The translations under genes and the position numbers were made by a program. From a candidate division WWE3 bacterium RIFCSPLOWO2_01_FULL_39_13 (GTDB taxonomy: Bacteria > Patescibacteriota > WWE3 > 2-01-FULL-39-13), in assembly GCA_001772665.1 (NCBI GenBank), contig MEVH01000019.1, positions 1 to 5,637 of the forward strand: 5,637 bases of DNA. Reading direction: 5' to 3'. Below are positions 1-4,999 of this stretch, in pieces. Under the pieces are notes generated by a model. It worked only from the letters and a program-made list of their open reading frames with translations. It searched no databases and was not told the origin of the DNA. The stretch's first letter is position 1; the number at the start of each line of letters is the position of its first letter.

Positions 1-193
1 CTGCAATTATCTCCATCGCTTTGGGATATTTAAGTACGTTCATCTTTTCGACATATCCCGAAGAGTGGGAGCCGTCGCTAAATTCAGTATGGCCATGAAC
101 AAAACCGCCGTACTTTTCAAAAAGTGCTAATGCTCGATTTCGTTCTTTCGGTATACGCTCTTTTTGACTGGATATTTTATTTTTTTTAGCCAT
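1..193 (-). CDS. Orotate phosphoribosyltransferase-like protein, N-terminal part (runs off left edge)
   Basis: The minus-strand reading frame starts at an ATG at 193 and stays open to the window edge, giving about 64 residues. The first 27 or so are charged and lysine-rich. Residues ~28-64 include GGFVHGHTEFSDGSHSSGYV followed by an LKYP motif, which matches the N-terminal pattern of orotate phosphoribosyltransferases (GxFxLxSGxHSxxY ... LQYP). PyrE converts orotate and PRPP to OMP in cytoplasmic pyrimidine synthesis. The PRPP-binding motif that would confirm the family lies outside the window, so a related phosphoribosyltransferase is possible. The start overlaps the stop of the upstream Gre-like gene by 8 bp (ATGGCTAA), with no ribosome binding site of its own, so translational coupling and a shared promoter are likely. 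The lysine-rich head is longer than in many PyrE proteins. Confidence 0.65.
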   Translation of the reverse strand, partial: MAKKNKISSQKERIPKERNRALALFEKYGGFVHGHTEFSDGSHSSGYVEKMNVLKYPKAMEIIA

Positions 194-452
194 AACGGTT
201 TAAAATTTTTAAAATTTTGACCTCATATTTCCCACCCGGGGCTTCGACCTTAGTTTTTTCACCAATTGACTTGTCTAAAATAGCTTTGCCTAGAGCTGAG
301 TAAGCAGAGATTTTATTATGGTAAATATCTGAGTCTTTTTCTGGAACTATTGTGAAAGTGTAGTTTTTACCAAGGGAATTTTTGCAGGTAAAGGGTATAC
401 CGATTTTAATCGTAGAATTACTATTATTTTTTGTTTGAACCTTTTGGTTCAC
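186..452 (-). CDS. Standalone GreA/GreB C-terminal domain protein (88 aa, GTG start)
   Basis: Residues ~30-84 read like the C-terminal FKBP-like domain of transcript cleavage factors GreA/GreB: YTFTIVPEKDSD, then ISAYSALGKAILDK (48-61) and VEAPGGKYEVKILKI (69-83). In full-length GreA (about 158 aa) this domain docks on RNA polymerase near the secondary channel. An N-terminal coiled coil of about 75 residues carries the acidic tip that stimulates RNA cleavage. That coiled coil is absent: the protein begins with a ~14-residue polar tail, and an in-frame TAA at 462-464 lies four codons upstream of the start. GTG at 450-452 is the only plausible start. It has no Shine-Dalgarno and sits 9 nt after a strong -10 box, so the mRNA is probably leaderless. 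It overlaps the phosphoribosyltransferase gene by 8 bp. Family membership is clear. The function (competitor, anti-Gre-like or unrelated binding protein) is inference, since it cannot cleave RNA like GreA. Confidence 0.85.
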   Translation of the reverse strand: MNQKVQTKNNSNSTIKIGIPFTCKNSLGKNYTFTIVPEKDSDIYHNKISAYSALGKAILDKSIGEKTKVEAPGGKYEVKILKILNRYG

Positions 453-458
453 TGTGTA

Positions 459-479
459 GATTTAATACTATATTAAATC
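459..479. promoter_or_regulatory. Perfect 9-3-9 palindrome, candidate operator
   Basis: GATTTAATA (459-467) is followed by the 3-base centre CTA and the exact inverted copy TATTAAATC (471-479). The palindrome covers the -10 box and most of the spacer of the leftward Gre-like promoter, so a bound dimer would block RNA polymerase. The divergent XRE/MmyB-like regulator gene starts about 100 bp away and is the obvious candidate ligand. That pairing is inferred from position only. Confidence 0.6.
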
Positions 480-490
480 CATTTTGTCAA
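462..490 (-). promoter_or_regulatory. Consensus promoter of the Gre-like/phosphoribosyltransferase operon
   Basis: On the minus strand a perfect -35 TTGACA (485-490) is followed by a 17-bp spacer and the -10 TATTAA (462-467). Transcription would start around 453-456, so the GTG at 452 is at or within about four bases of the 5' end. The position, spacing and perfect -35 make this one of the two best sigma-70-type promoters in the window. Confidence 0.7.
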
Positions 491-535
491 GTATTTAATA
501 ACAAATATTTGATAGCAAGTATTATATATACAATA
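488..535. repeat. AT-rich repeats in the divergent intergenic region
   Basis: The 8-mer CAAGTATT occurs at 488-495 and again at 516-523, a 28-bp period. Between and around the copies lie short palindromic elements: TATTTAATA (492-500), AAATATTT (503-510) and a 16-bp palindrome at 520-535 (TATT-a-TATATA-c-AATA) with one mismatched pair. These could be auxiliary regulator sites upstream of the rightward regulator gene. However, the whole stretch is almost pure A/T, so chance matches are easy. Confidence 0.3.
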
Positions 536-559
536 TTTTAAATATATTCTCAAAAGGGG

Positions 560-565
560 TATAAT
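560..565 (+). promoter_or_regulatory. -10 box (TATAAT) of the XRE/MmyB-like regulator gene
   Basis: A perfect TATAAT lies 11 nt before the ATG at 577, preceded by GGGG. No good -35 is seen at the matching distance (537-542 reads TTTAAA), which would fit a promoter that is weak or activator-assisted. The start of transcription would fall near 572, leaving a leader of about 5 nt with no Shine-Dalgarno. Confidence 0.5.
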
Positions 566-576
566 CACTGTTTACT

Positions 577-1368
577 ATGAATATTACTCTTGGGGGTTTA
601 ATAAAAACTTACAGGATAAATAAAAGGTTAAGCCAATTTGATGTTTCGACATCTATAGGTTGGAAAGACACATCCCGCTTGTCAAAAATCGAACAGGGAA
701 GGGTAAAGCCGAGGAGGCCAGTTGTAGAAAAAATTATTGAGGCTTTAAACCTCTCTCCTGAAGAACGTGGCGAATTTTTGCTAACCGGTGGCTATTTACC
801 AAGTGATGAAGAAATTAAGAAAATTATTAAAGTTGTAAGTAGAAAAATCAATAATTGGCCGTACCCAGCGTACTTAATTGATTTTAGTTGGAGATTTTTA
901 TTTTGCAATAAACATAATGGACGTGTGTTCCATATTCCAGAAAAAGTTAGAGAAAAGTTGAGCGAGATTAAGCCAAATTTATTAGAATATCCTTTTTTAC
1001 CAAAGGAGATTTTCCCGTTAGCAGTTTACAAAGGGGAAAACGAATCCAATATAAAACCTTTCCCAATTGCCCAAATAGCACAATTTAAAATAGAGCAAAT
1101 TATGAGGACGAATGAAAAATGGTATCGCGACTTATTAAGAAAAATGATGGCTAATAACGCGTTCAAGAAGCTATGGGCGGAAGTTACCCCAGAGCTGTAC
1201 CATAAAGACCTTTTAGATTATGAGTATAAGATGGTTATAGGAAATTGGAAAAGTAAAAAAACTACGTTAAAGTTCCACTTGCTGACTTCAAGGATTATTG
1301 GTGATGTTCGTTTCCAAATTGTTCTTTATTTTCCAGCAGATTTGCCTACGCGGAGATTTTTTAAGTAG
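577..1368 (+). CDS. XRE-family regulator with MmyB-like ligand-binding domain (263 aa)
   Basis: Residues ~4-60 form a Cro/CI-type helix-turn-helix (LGGLIKTYRINKRLSQFDVS ... RLSKIEQGRVKPRRPVVEKI). After a linker, residues ~93-256 look like the MmyB-like ligand-binding domain typical of XRE regulators. The characteristic pattern PAYLIDFSWRFLFCN (97-111) corresponds to the PaxxxDxxWxxxxxN motif, and the end FQIVLYFPAD (246-255) matches the usual closing strand. Such proteins are cytoplasmic one-component regulators, and the PAS-like domain is thought to bind a small hydrophobic molecule. The ATG at 577 is fixed by an in-frame TAA at 562-564 that overlaps the -10 box, so the leader is nearly absent. 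It is divergent from the Gre-like operon, whose promoter carries a palindrome it may bind. It may also control the dehydrogenase gene 99 bp downstream. Fold assignment is firm; ligand and targets are unknown. Confidence 0.85.
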   Translation: MNITLGGLIKTYRINKRLSQFDVSTSIGWKDTSRLSKIEQGRVKPRRPVVEKIIEALNLSPEERGEFLLTGGYLPSDEEIKKIIKVVSRKINNWPYPAYLIDFSWRFLFCNKHNGRVFHIPEKVREKLSEIKPNLLEYPFLPKEIFPLAVYKGENESNIKPFPIAQIAQFKIEQIMRTNEKWYRDLLRKMMANNAFKKLWAEVTPELYHKDLLDYEYKMVIGNWKSKKTTLKFHLLTSRIIGDVRFQIVLYFPADLPTRRFFK

Positions 1369-1380
1369 ACATATATTATG

Positions 1381-1396
1381 CATCATATTTATGATG
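1381..1396 (+). terminator. Short hairpin after the regulator gene, weak terminator or operator
   Basis: CATCAT and ATGATG form a perfect 6-bp stem with a 4-nt loop (ATTT), beginning 12 nt after the regulator stop. After four bases (ACAG) comes the T-rich run AATTTATTTTT. The stem is GC-poor, so termination would be inefficient. It could equally be a protein-binding inverted repeat upstream of the dehydrogenase promoter. Confidence 0.35.
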
Positions 1397-1405
1397 ACAG
1401 AATTT

Positions 1406-1431
1406 ATTTTTGTAAAGGGGATTTTTGTAAA
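1406..1431 (+). repeat. 11-bp direct repeat upstream of the dehydrogenase promoter
   Basis: ATTTTTGTAAA occurs at 1406-1416 and again at 1421-1431, centre-to-centre 15 bp. The two copies flank and enter the region where a -35 box would lie for the TATAAT at 1438. Tandem half-sites placed there could be an activator or repressor site. The low complexity of the sequence tempers this. Confidence 0.4.
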
Positions 1432-1434
1432 AAG

Positions 1435-1443
1435 TGTTATAAT
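1435..1443 (+). promoter_or_regulatory. Extended -10 promoter of the dehydrogenase gene
   Basis: TGTTATAAT is a full extended -10 (TGN followed by TATAAT at 1438-1443). No good -35 lies at the right distance, which extended -10 promoters do not need. Transcription would begin near 1450, giving a leader of about 18 nt before the ATG at 1468. The leader shows no Shine-Dalgarno. Confidence 0.5.
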
Positions 1444-1467
1444 TAATATGCTTCAAAGCTTAAAAAT

Positions 1468-2967
1468 ATGGCCTATCTTGCGCAAGAAAGATATGTTTCT
1501 GGCATATCTAATGAAAGAAATCTAAATAACAACCAATCTAAAATTTCCCCAGAAGCTATTATTGGAGATATTGTCTGGCAAAAATTTGGATCAGAAATTG
1601 GGCACATTGAGAGAACTGGATATGAAATCACTAATGTAATAGATCTTAGTACATGGTTTAGGCAACTTGATACAAGGGCGAGAGCGAATGGCTATTTTGG
1701 CTTACGAGATGTTCATGAGAGAGTTGCCGATGATATTGATTCAATATTTCACATAAAGCTTGAAGATACAAATAGTAGCGATCCATTGTTACATGATAGA
1801 CAGGTAGTGTTAATACGCACAAAAGACGGTAAAAAAACAATAGTTGCAATTGCTATGTATGACAAAACTGATGAAAGTTTGTATTTTGGGGCAACGGGCA
1901 ATTACAACCTACCTCCTAATCTAGATTCACCTCTCGCACATACCTTGAGGCATAGTGAAAAGCTTGCCCAAACTATGCGTAAAAAATCCCATGCTATAGG
2001 TATGGGACATAGACTTGGTGGGACAAAAGTAATAGTAGGCGGAAATGATTGGATAAATAGTCACACATTACAAGTAGTAACGGGGGCATTATTTTCAAAG
2101 CAAGGTCCTTTTCCAAACGTAATTACTGGTGCAGATGTTGGTCAAACAGAAGAGTCTCTTAAAAACATGGAAATTGGAAGCCGTTTAGGAAATGGAATAG
2201 GGCAAATTGTTGGAGCTGAAAAAAGTACCCTAGATATTCCTTCTTATATTCGCCATTCTATACTAGCAACTTACTTAAATTTAAAAGAACGATTGCCAGA
2301 ATATCATTTGCCTGATCTTCGAGATGCGTATATCAGTATTCAAGGGTTAGGCAAAATGGGATCCCAAATTGCTGAAATGTATATAGAAGAGGAAGTAAGA
2401 AAATTAACCGTTACAGATATTGCTCTCTTTTCAGATGTATTCCCTAGTGTACCCAACAGTCATCAAGAGAATATACGAAATACACTTGAAAAACTTAACC
2501 GACTATCAAGAGATAATAATATTGAGTTAGAAGTAGCATATCCATCTGAAATTTGGGATAAAAAAGCAGATATTTTTAGCCCATGTTCAAGTGAAGAACA
2601 TATAATATCTAGGCAAAAAATACAGCGATTAGCAAAATCAGGTGTAAAAGTTGTTTTAGCTGGGGCTAATTGTCCATTAGAATGCTCAGAATTAGGATCT
2701 TATGCCCAACAAAAATTCGGGATTTTAATCCCTCCTGAAGTATTAAGTAATGGAGGGCCTGCAACAGCTGCGGCTTTTGAAGCTTTAAGATTAATATATC
2801 CAGAAGAATTCGAGGGCAACGGGGATTTTTCTAAAAATGATTTAGTACCTCACATAAGGAAAAATATTAGTGCAAAAGTCCAACATTTAATAGCATTGAT
2901 GCAAACACAAAGCGTTTCTCTTTATGAGGCGGGTGATTTTGTTTTTCATCAAGGGCAAGTTCACTGA
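1468..2967 (+). CDS. Glu/Leu/Phe/Val dehydrogenase-family protein (499 aa)
   Basis: This is an NAD(P)-dependent amino acid dehydrogenase-like protein; the family catalyses reversible oxidative deamination of an amino acid to its 2-oxo acid. Visible landmarks: the substrate lysine region MRKKS (K173), the catalytic lysine in LGGTK (K187) and the catalytic aspartate in ADVG (D223). The Rossmann motif GLGKMG (293-298) is followed by an acidic D317 that suggests NAD preference. ADIFSPCSS (367-375), AGANCPL (398-404) and PPEVLSNGGP (422-431) also align with family motifs. At 499 aa it is longer than leucine dehydrogenase (about 365) or GDH (about 420-450). It has about 100 extra N-terminal residues, two extra residues between the lysines and an extended stretch after the first Rossmann strands (~319-350). 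The ATG is fixed by an in-frame TAA at 1444-1446. Substrate cannot be told. It lies alone in its own transcription unit. Confidence 0.85.
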   Translation: MAYLAQERYVSGISNERNLNNNQSKISPEAIIGDIVWQKFGSEIGHIERTGYEITNVIDLSTWFRQLDTRARANGYFGLRDVHERVADDIDSIFHIKLEDTNSSDPLLHDRQVVLIRTKDGKKTIVAIAMYDKTDESLYFGATGNYNLPPNLDSPLAHTLRHSEKLAQTMRKKSHAIGMGHRLGGTKVIVGGNDWINSHTLQVVTGALFSKQGPFPNVITGADVGQTEESLKNMEIGSRLGNGIGQIVGAEKSTLDIPSYIRHSILATYLNLKERLPEYHLPDLRDAYISIQGLGKMGSQIAEMYIEEEVRKLTVTDIALFSDVFPSVPNSHQENIRNTLEKLNRLSRDNNIELEVAYPSEIWDKKADIFSPCSSEEHIISRQKIQRLAKSGVKVVLAGANCPLECSELGSYAQQKFGILIPPEVLSNGGPATAAAFEALRLIYPEEFEGNGDFSKNDLVPHIRKNISAKVQHLIALMQTQSVSLYEAGDFVFHQGQVH

Positions 2968-2987
2968 AAACTTGATGATTTAATTTT
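2946..2987 (+). terminator. Possible intrinsic terminator of the dehydrogenase gene
   Basis: TCATCAAG (2946-2953) pairs perfectly with CTTGATGA (2971-2978) across a 17-nt loop, followed by TTTAATTTT. An alternative shorter hairpin uses CAAGTT (2956-2961) and AACTTG (2969-2974) with a 7-nt loop. The stem begins inside the last codons and spans the stop. Convergent genes end here, so a terminator is expected, but the low GC content keeps confidence moderate. Confidence 0.4.
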
Positions 2988-3008
2988 CAAACTCTACTGA
3001 TGCAGCTA

Positions 3009-3314
3009 TTACCACCATGGCATTTTGGCATTGGGATTTGAAAACAGATTTGCATCCATTAGAGATATTACTAACCCTCCGACCAGATAAGTAATTACGA
3101 ATTCACTAGAAGGAGGTGGTTGTATACCTACTTGTGTAAAGCTAAGTATTACTAGCGAAATTATAACATTACCAAAACCCCACAGCACATTCACCATGGC
3201 TGAAGTTTCCTTACCAAAAGGAGTCATGTGTTTATTACCAATAATGCCTGAGATAATGTGGGGTAGAGAATTAAACGCAAAGAATCCCGCTAAAAAGTAG
3301 AAAACAAATTCCAT
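3009..3314 (-). CDS. Small integral membrane protein (101 aa, three predicted helices)
   Basis: Three hydrophobic segments are visible: ~2-25 (FVFYFLAGFFAFNSLPHIISG), ~40-60 (VLWGFGNVIISLVILSF) and ~72-87 (FVITYLVGGLVISL). The conserved-looking part is the polar loop between helices 1 and 2: a proline-histidine in helix 1 (PHI), then GNKHMTPFGKETSAMVNVLWG. This HxTPFGKxxSxxVNVxWG arrangement resembles a group of small uncharacterised bacterial membrane proteins, and no function is known to me. It is the only gene in the window with a strong Shine-Dalgarno and a conventional leader. It has its own consensus promoter, so it need not depend on the upstream exported-protein gene on the same strand 56 bp away. 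It ends 41 bp from the convergent dehydrogenase gene. Confidence 0.75.
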   Translation of the reverse strand: MEFVFYFLAGFFAFNSLPHIISGIIGNKHMTPFGKETSAMVNVLWGFGNVIISLVILSFTQVGIQPPPSSEFVITYLVGGLVISLMDANLFSNPNAKMPWW

Positions 3315-3320
3315 TATTTA

Positions 3321-3329
3321 TCACCCCCC
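3321..3329 (-). promoter_or_regulatory. Shine-Dalgarno of the small membrane protein gene
   Basis: GGGGGGTGA on the minus strand ends 6 nt before the ATG at 3314 and fixes that start. No other start in the window has a comparable site. Confidence 0.75.
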
Positions 3330-3339
3330 ATCTAATTCT

Positions 3340-3368
3340 AGAATAAGATGGCAGCTTATTTCTGTCAA
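3340..3368 (-). promoter_or_regulatory. Consensus-spaced promoter of the small membrane protein gene
   Basis: The minus strand reads TTGACA (3363-3368), a 17-bp spacer and TATTCT (3340-3345). Transcription would start near 3333, giving a leader of about 19 nt that contains the Shine-Dalgarno. An inverted repeat, AATAAG at 3342-3347 and CTTATT at 3355-3360 with a 7-nt centre, lies in the spacer and overlaps the -10. It could be an operator, or a hairpin at the end of the upstream gene's transcript. Confidence 0.6.
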
Positions 3369-3370
3369 GT

Positions 3371-3922
3371 TTATTTTAGGGAATCAATTAGAATAGCAGT
3401 GCCTATACCAAACAAAGCTACTGCGGTTCCAATTCCAGGCGCGGCTGGCAGCCCACGCCATCGTTGTCTTTCATCGTCTATTGAATAAGCAGCTTGAAAA
3501 GTAGCATATGCCATAAATAAACTCGCGGGGATTCTGTGATCAATTTCTGCTACAGTTGAAGCAGCAAGCGTAGCTGTAAGCGCCAATTGTAAGCCAGAGG
3601 CACCCAATGCTTCAGCAAATTTTCGTCTGTTATCAAGTTTTTCACCATGATGAATAGTTCTAATCATATTCAGTGCTGAAAACACCAAAAACAAACCTGC
3701 TAAAGTCTTGCCCATATCAGTTTCCATAAACTCATCAACCTGTTCAAAAATTCTTAGGTCATTTTCCTGCTCTTGAGGAAGTGCATTAACTGTAGTGACA
3801 TGATTGGTTTCAACGGATTCTGCGTGAGCGCTATGTAATGTGATGCTCGGAGTAACAACAACCGCTAACGCAGCAACTGAATTTTGCGCGATTTTTCTTA
3901 AAGAAATTTCTCTTTCTCGCAT
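3371..3922 (-). CDS. Secreted or membrane protein of unknown function with signal peptide (183 aa)
   Basis: I do not recognise a family. The N-terminus has signal-peptide layout: a charged n-region (MREREISLRK), a hydrophobic core at ~16-29 (VAALAVVVTPSITL) and an AxA-type site SAHA|ES after residue 34. A polar acidic stretch follows (35-70). Then come hydrophobic segments at ~71-90, ~105-124, ~131-147 and ~160-180, separated by charged loops (GEKLDNRRKF, DDERQRWRG). This suggests a membrane protein with up to four helices after the signal sequence. The ATG is the only available start, because an in-frame TAA lies at 3944-3946. It has no Shine-Dalgarno and is 8 nt from its -10 box, so it is probably leaderless. 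It is divergent from the YrdC-like gene, 42 bp away. The compact alanine-rich composition looks like a real protein, but function is open. Confidence 0.7.
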   Translation of the reverse strand: MREREISLRKIAQNSVAALAVVVTPSITLHSAHAESVETNHVTTVNALPQEQENDLRIFEQVDEFMETDMGKTLAGLFLVFSALNMIRTIHHGEKLDNRRKFAEALGASGLQLALTATLAASTVAEIDHRIPASLFMAYATFQAAYSIDDERQRWRGLPAAPGIGTAVALFGIGTAILIDSLK

Positions 3923-3929
3923 AACGGTG

Positions 3930-3947
3930 TATAATACCGCATATTAT
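3930..3947 (+). promoter_or_regulatory. -10 candidates for the YrdC-like gene
   Basis: Two boxes are possible on the plus strand: TATAAT at 3930-3935 and TATTAT at 3942-3947. They would give leaders of roughly 22 or 10 nt before the ATG at 3965. Neither has a good -35. The first coincides, on the other strand, with the -10 of the divergent exported-protein gene, so the two promoters would compete. Confidence 0.35.
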
Positions 3948-3959
3948 AGGTTTAATCAA
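3931..3959 (-). promoter_or_regulatory. Promoter of the exported-protein gene
   Basis: The minus strand reads TTGATT (3954-3959), exactly 17 bp, then TATTAT (3931-3936). The start point would be near 3924, two bases before the ATG at 3922, which implies a leaderless transcript. Confidence 0.6.
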
Positions 3960-3964
3960 ATAAC

Positions 3965-4999
3965 ATGGAGCGAGAAACCAGAAATGATGGACTTTTAGAG
4001 ATATTCCCGAGAATTCCAAATTATACTGGCAGAGTCGTTTTATTTGAGGGAGAAATCCCAATTCATCAAGATAAAACTAATTGGGTTTTTCATCCTGAAG
4101 GTCAAAGAAGAGAAATACCCGTTTACTCTGTCTGGAATTATGATTATCACCAGGAAATCGTAAACCAAATTGCCCAAGGCAAAGCCGCAGCATTGTATAT
4201 GTGGGGAACCTTTGGGATAGGAATGTTGTTGGATTCACCAATGTGGCAAGAAAAAGATGAAGTAGAATCGGCAGACCTTAGGCAGCATTTAAAAATAGGT
4301 AGGCCGTGGGATCAGCAATTTGTTAATTTTATGCATCCAGACGACATGGTGGATTTTTGGGATATCGATAGGTTTCACCCAAATTTTCGTACTCTTCAAT
4401 GGGCAAGCAACAGATGGAAATTGTATCAATCAGGCCCCGTCCATGTGGTTGCTCCAACTAAGAAAAAGAATCCATATTTAGATATTTCTCTGCTAAAAGA
4501 AGAAGACATTTCAGCCAGCTATTTTTATATGCCTCACCCAGCCCTTAATCGCATTATCGAAATGCTCAGACGTGATGTTAAACATTCAGTTTTTGGTGGC
4601 GGTTCCTTGAATCCTCACGGGGGGATACCTCCATTTACCACACGGGAACTTTACACACAGATTAGCCGAATATTAGACTGGCAGAAGCATGTAGATTTGA
4701 TATTGGTTGATGAAATAGCTGAGTTCTTTAAGATCTTTCGTTCTCAGACACAGATCAGAATTCCTCAAAAGGGTTCTGAAGGTAAGATAGAATTGGTCAG
4801 ACTTGGAGCAACAGACGCTGCAAGATGGGTGCACGAAATGGGGTACGAAATTACAGATGCACCAGAAGGTGTTAAAGAAGCCTCGTCAGTTTGGCCATAT
4901 ACAGTTGAAAGTAACCAAATAGTTGATGGAAGAGTTAGAGAAAGCGTAGATAAAATGAGGATACTTCATCAAAAACTTAAAGCAGGAGTATTTAATTGA
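3965..4999 (+). CDS. Divergent Sua5/YciO/YrdC-domain protein (344 aa)
   Basis: Several YrdC-fold landmarks appear in order. KAAALYMWGTFGIG (73-86) is in the place of the usual PTDTVYGLG. LKIGRPWDQQF (109-119), with K110 and R113, is in the place of KxRP. GPVHVVAPTKK (157-167) fits GPxTxxL. GGGSLNPHGGIPPFT (211-225) fits SANxSGxPxxT, and DLILVDE follows. The stretch from SQTQIRI to LVRLGAT resembles the STVVD...RPG end of the domain. YrdC/TsaC/Sua5 proteins make threonylcarbamoyl-AMP for tRNA t6A from threonine, bicarbonate and ATP. Here several key positions differ, and there are about 60 extra N-terminal and about 65 extra C-terminal residues, so the same reaction is uncertain. The start is fixed by an in-frame TAA at 3953-3955, and no Shine-Dalgarno precedes it. 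It is monocistronic as far as visible and overlaps the convergent dehydratase gene by 8 bp. Confidence 0.65.
   Translation: MERETRNDGLLEIFPRIPNYTGRVVLFEGEIPIHQDKTNWVFHPEGQRREIPVYSVWNYDYHQEIVNQIAQGKAAALYMWGTFGIGMLLDSPMWQEKDEVESADLRQHLKIGRPWDQQFVNFMHPDDMVDFWDIDRFHPNFRTLQWASNRWKLYQSGPVHVVAPTKKKNPYLDISLLKEEDISASYFYMPHPALNRIIEMLRRDVKHSVFGGGSLNPHGGIPPFTTRELYTQISRILDWQKHVDLILVDEIAEFFKIFRSQTQIRIPQKGSEGKIELVRLGATDAARWVHEMGYEITDAPEGVKEASSVWPYTVESNQIVDGRVRESVDKMRILHQKLKAGVFN

Noticed and set aside
453..576. CRISPR-like or iteron repeats
   Set aside because: The repeats are short, AT-only and few, with no regular repeat-spacer series and no replication initiator gene nearby.
1448..1450. ATG as an alternative dehydrogenase start
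   Set aside because: It is in a different reading frame from the dehydrogenase and only 4 nt after the -10 box.
1298..1525. 75-residue plus-strand open frame spanning the regulator end and dehydrogenase start
   Set aside because: It overlaps two well-supported genes in another frame, crosses the promoter region and shows no family motifs or ribosome binding site.
1658..1849. 63-residue minus-strand open frame
   Set aside because: It lies wholly inside the dehydrogenase gene on the opposite strand and has low-information composition.
3831..4061. 76-residue minus-strand open frame
   Set aside because: It overlaps the starts of both the exported-protein and YrdC-like genes and spans their promoter region, so it is a shadow frame.
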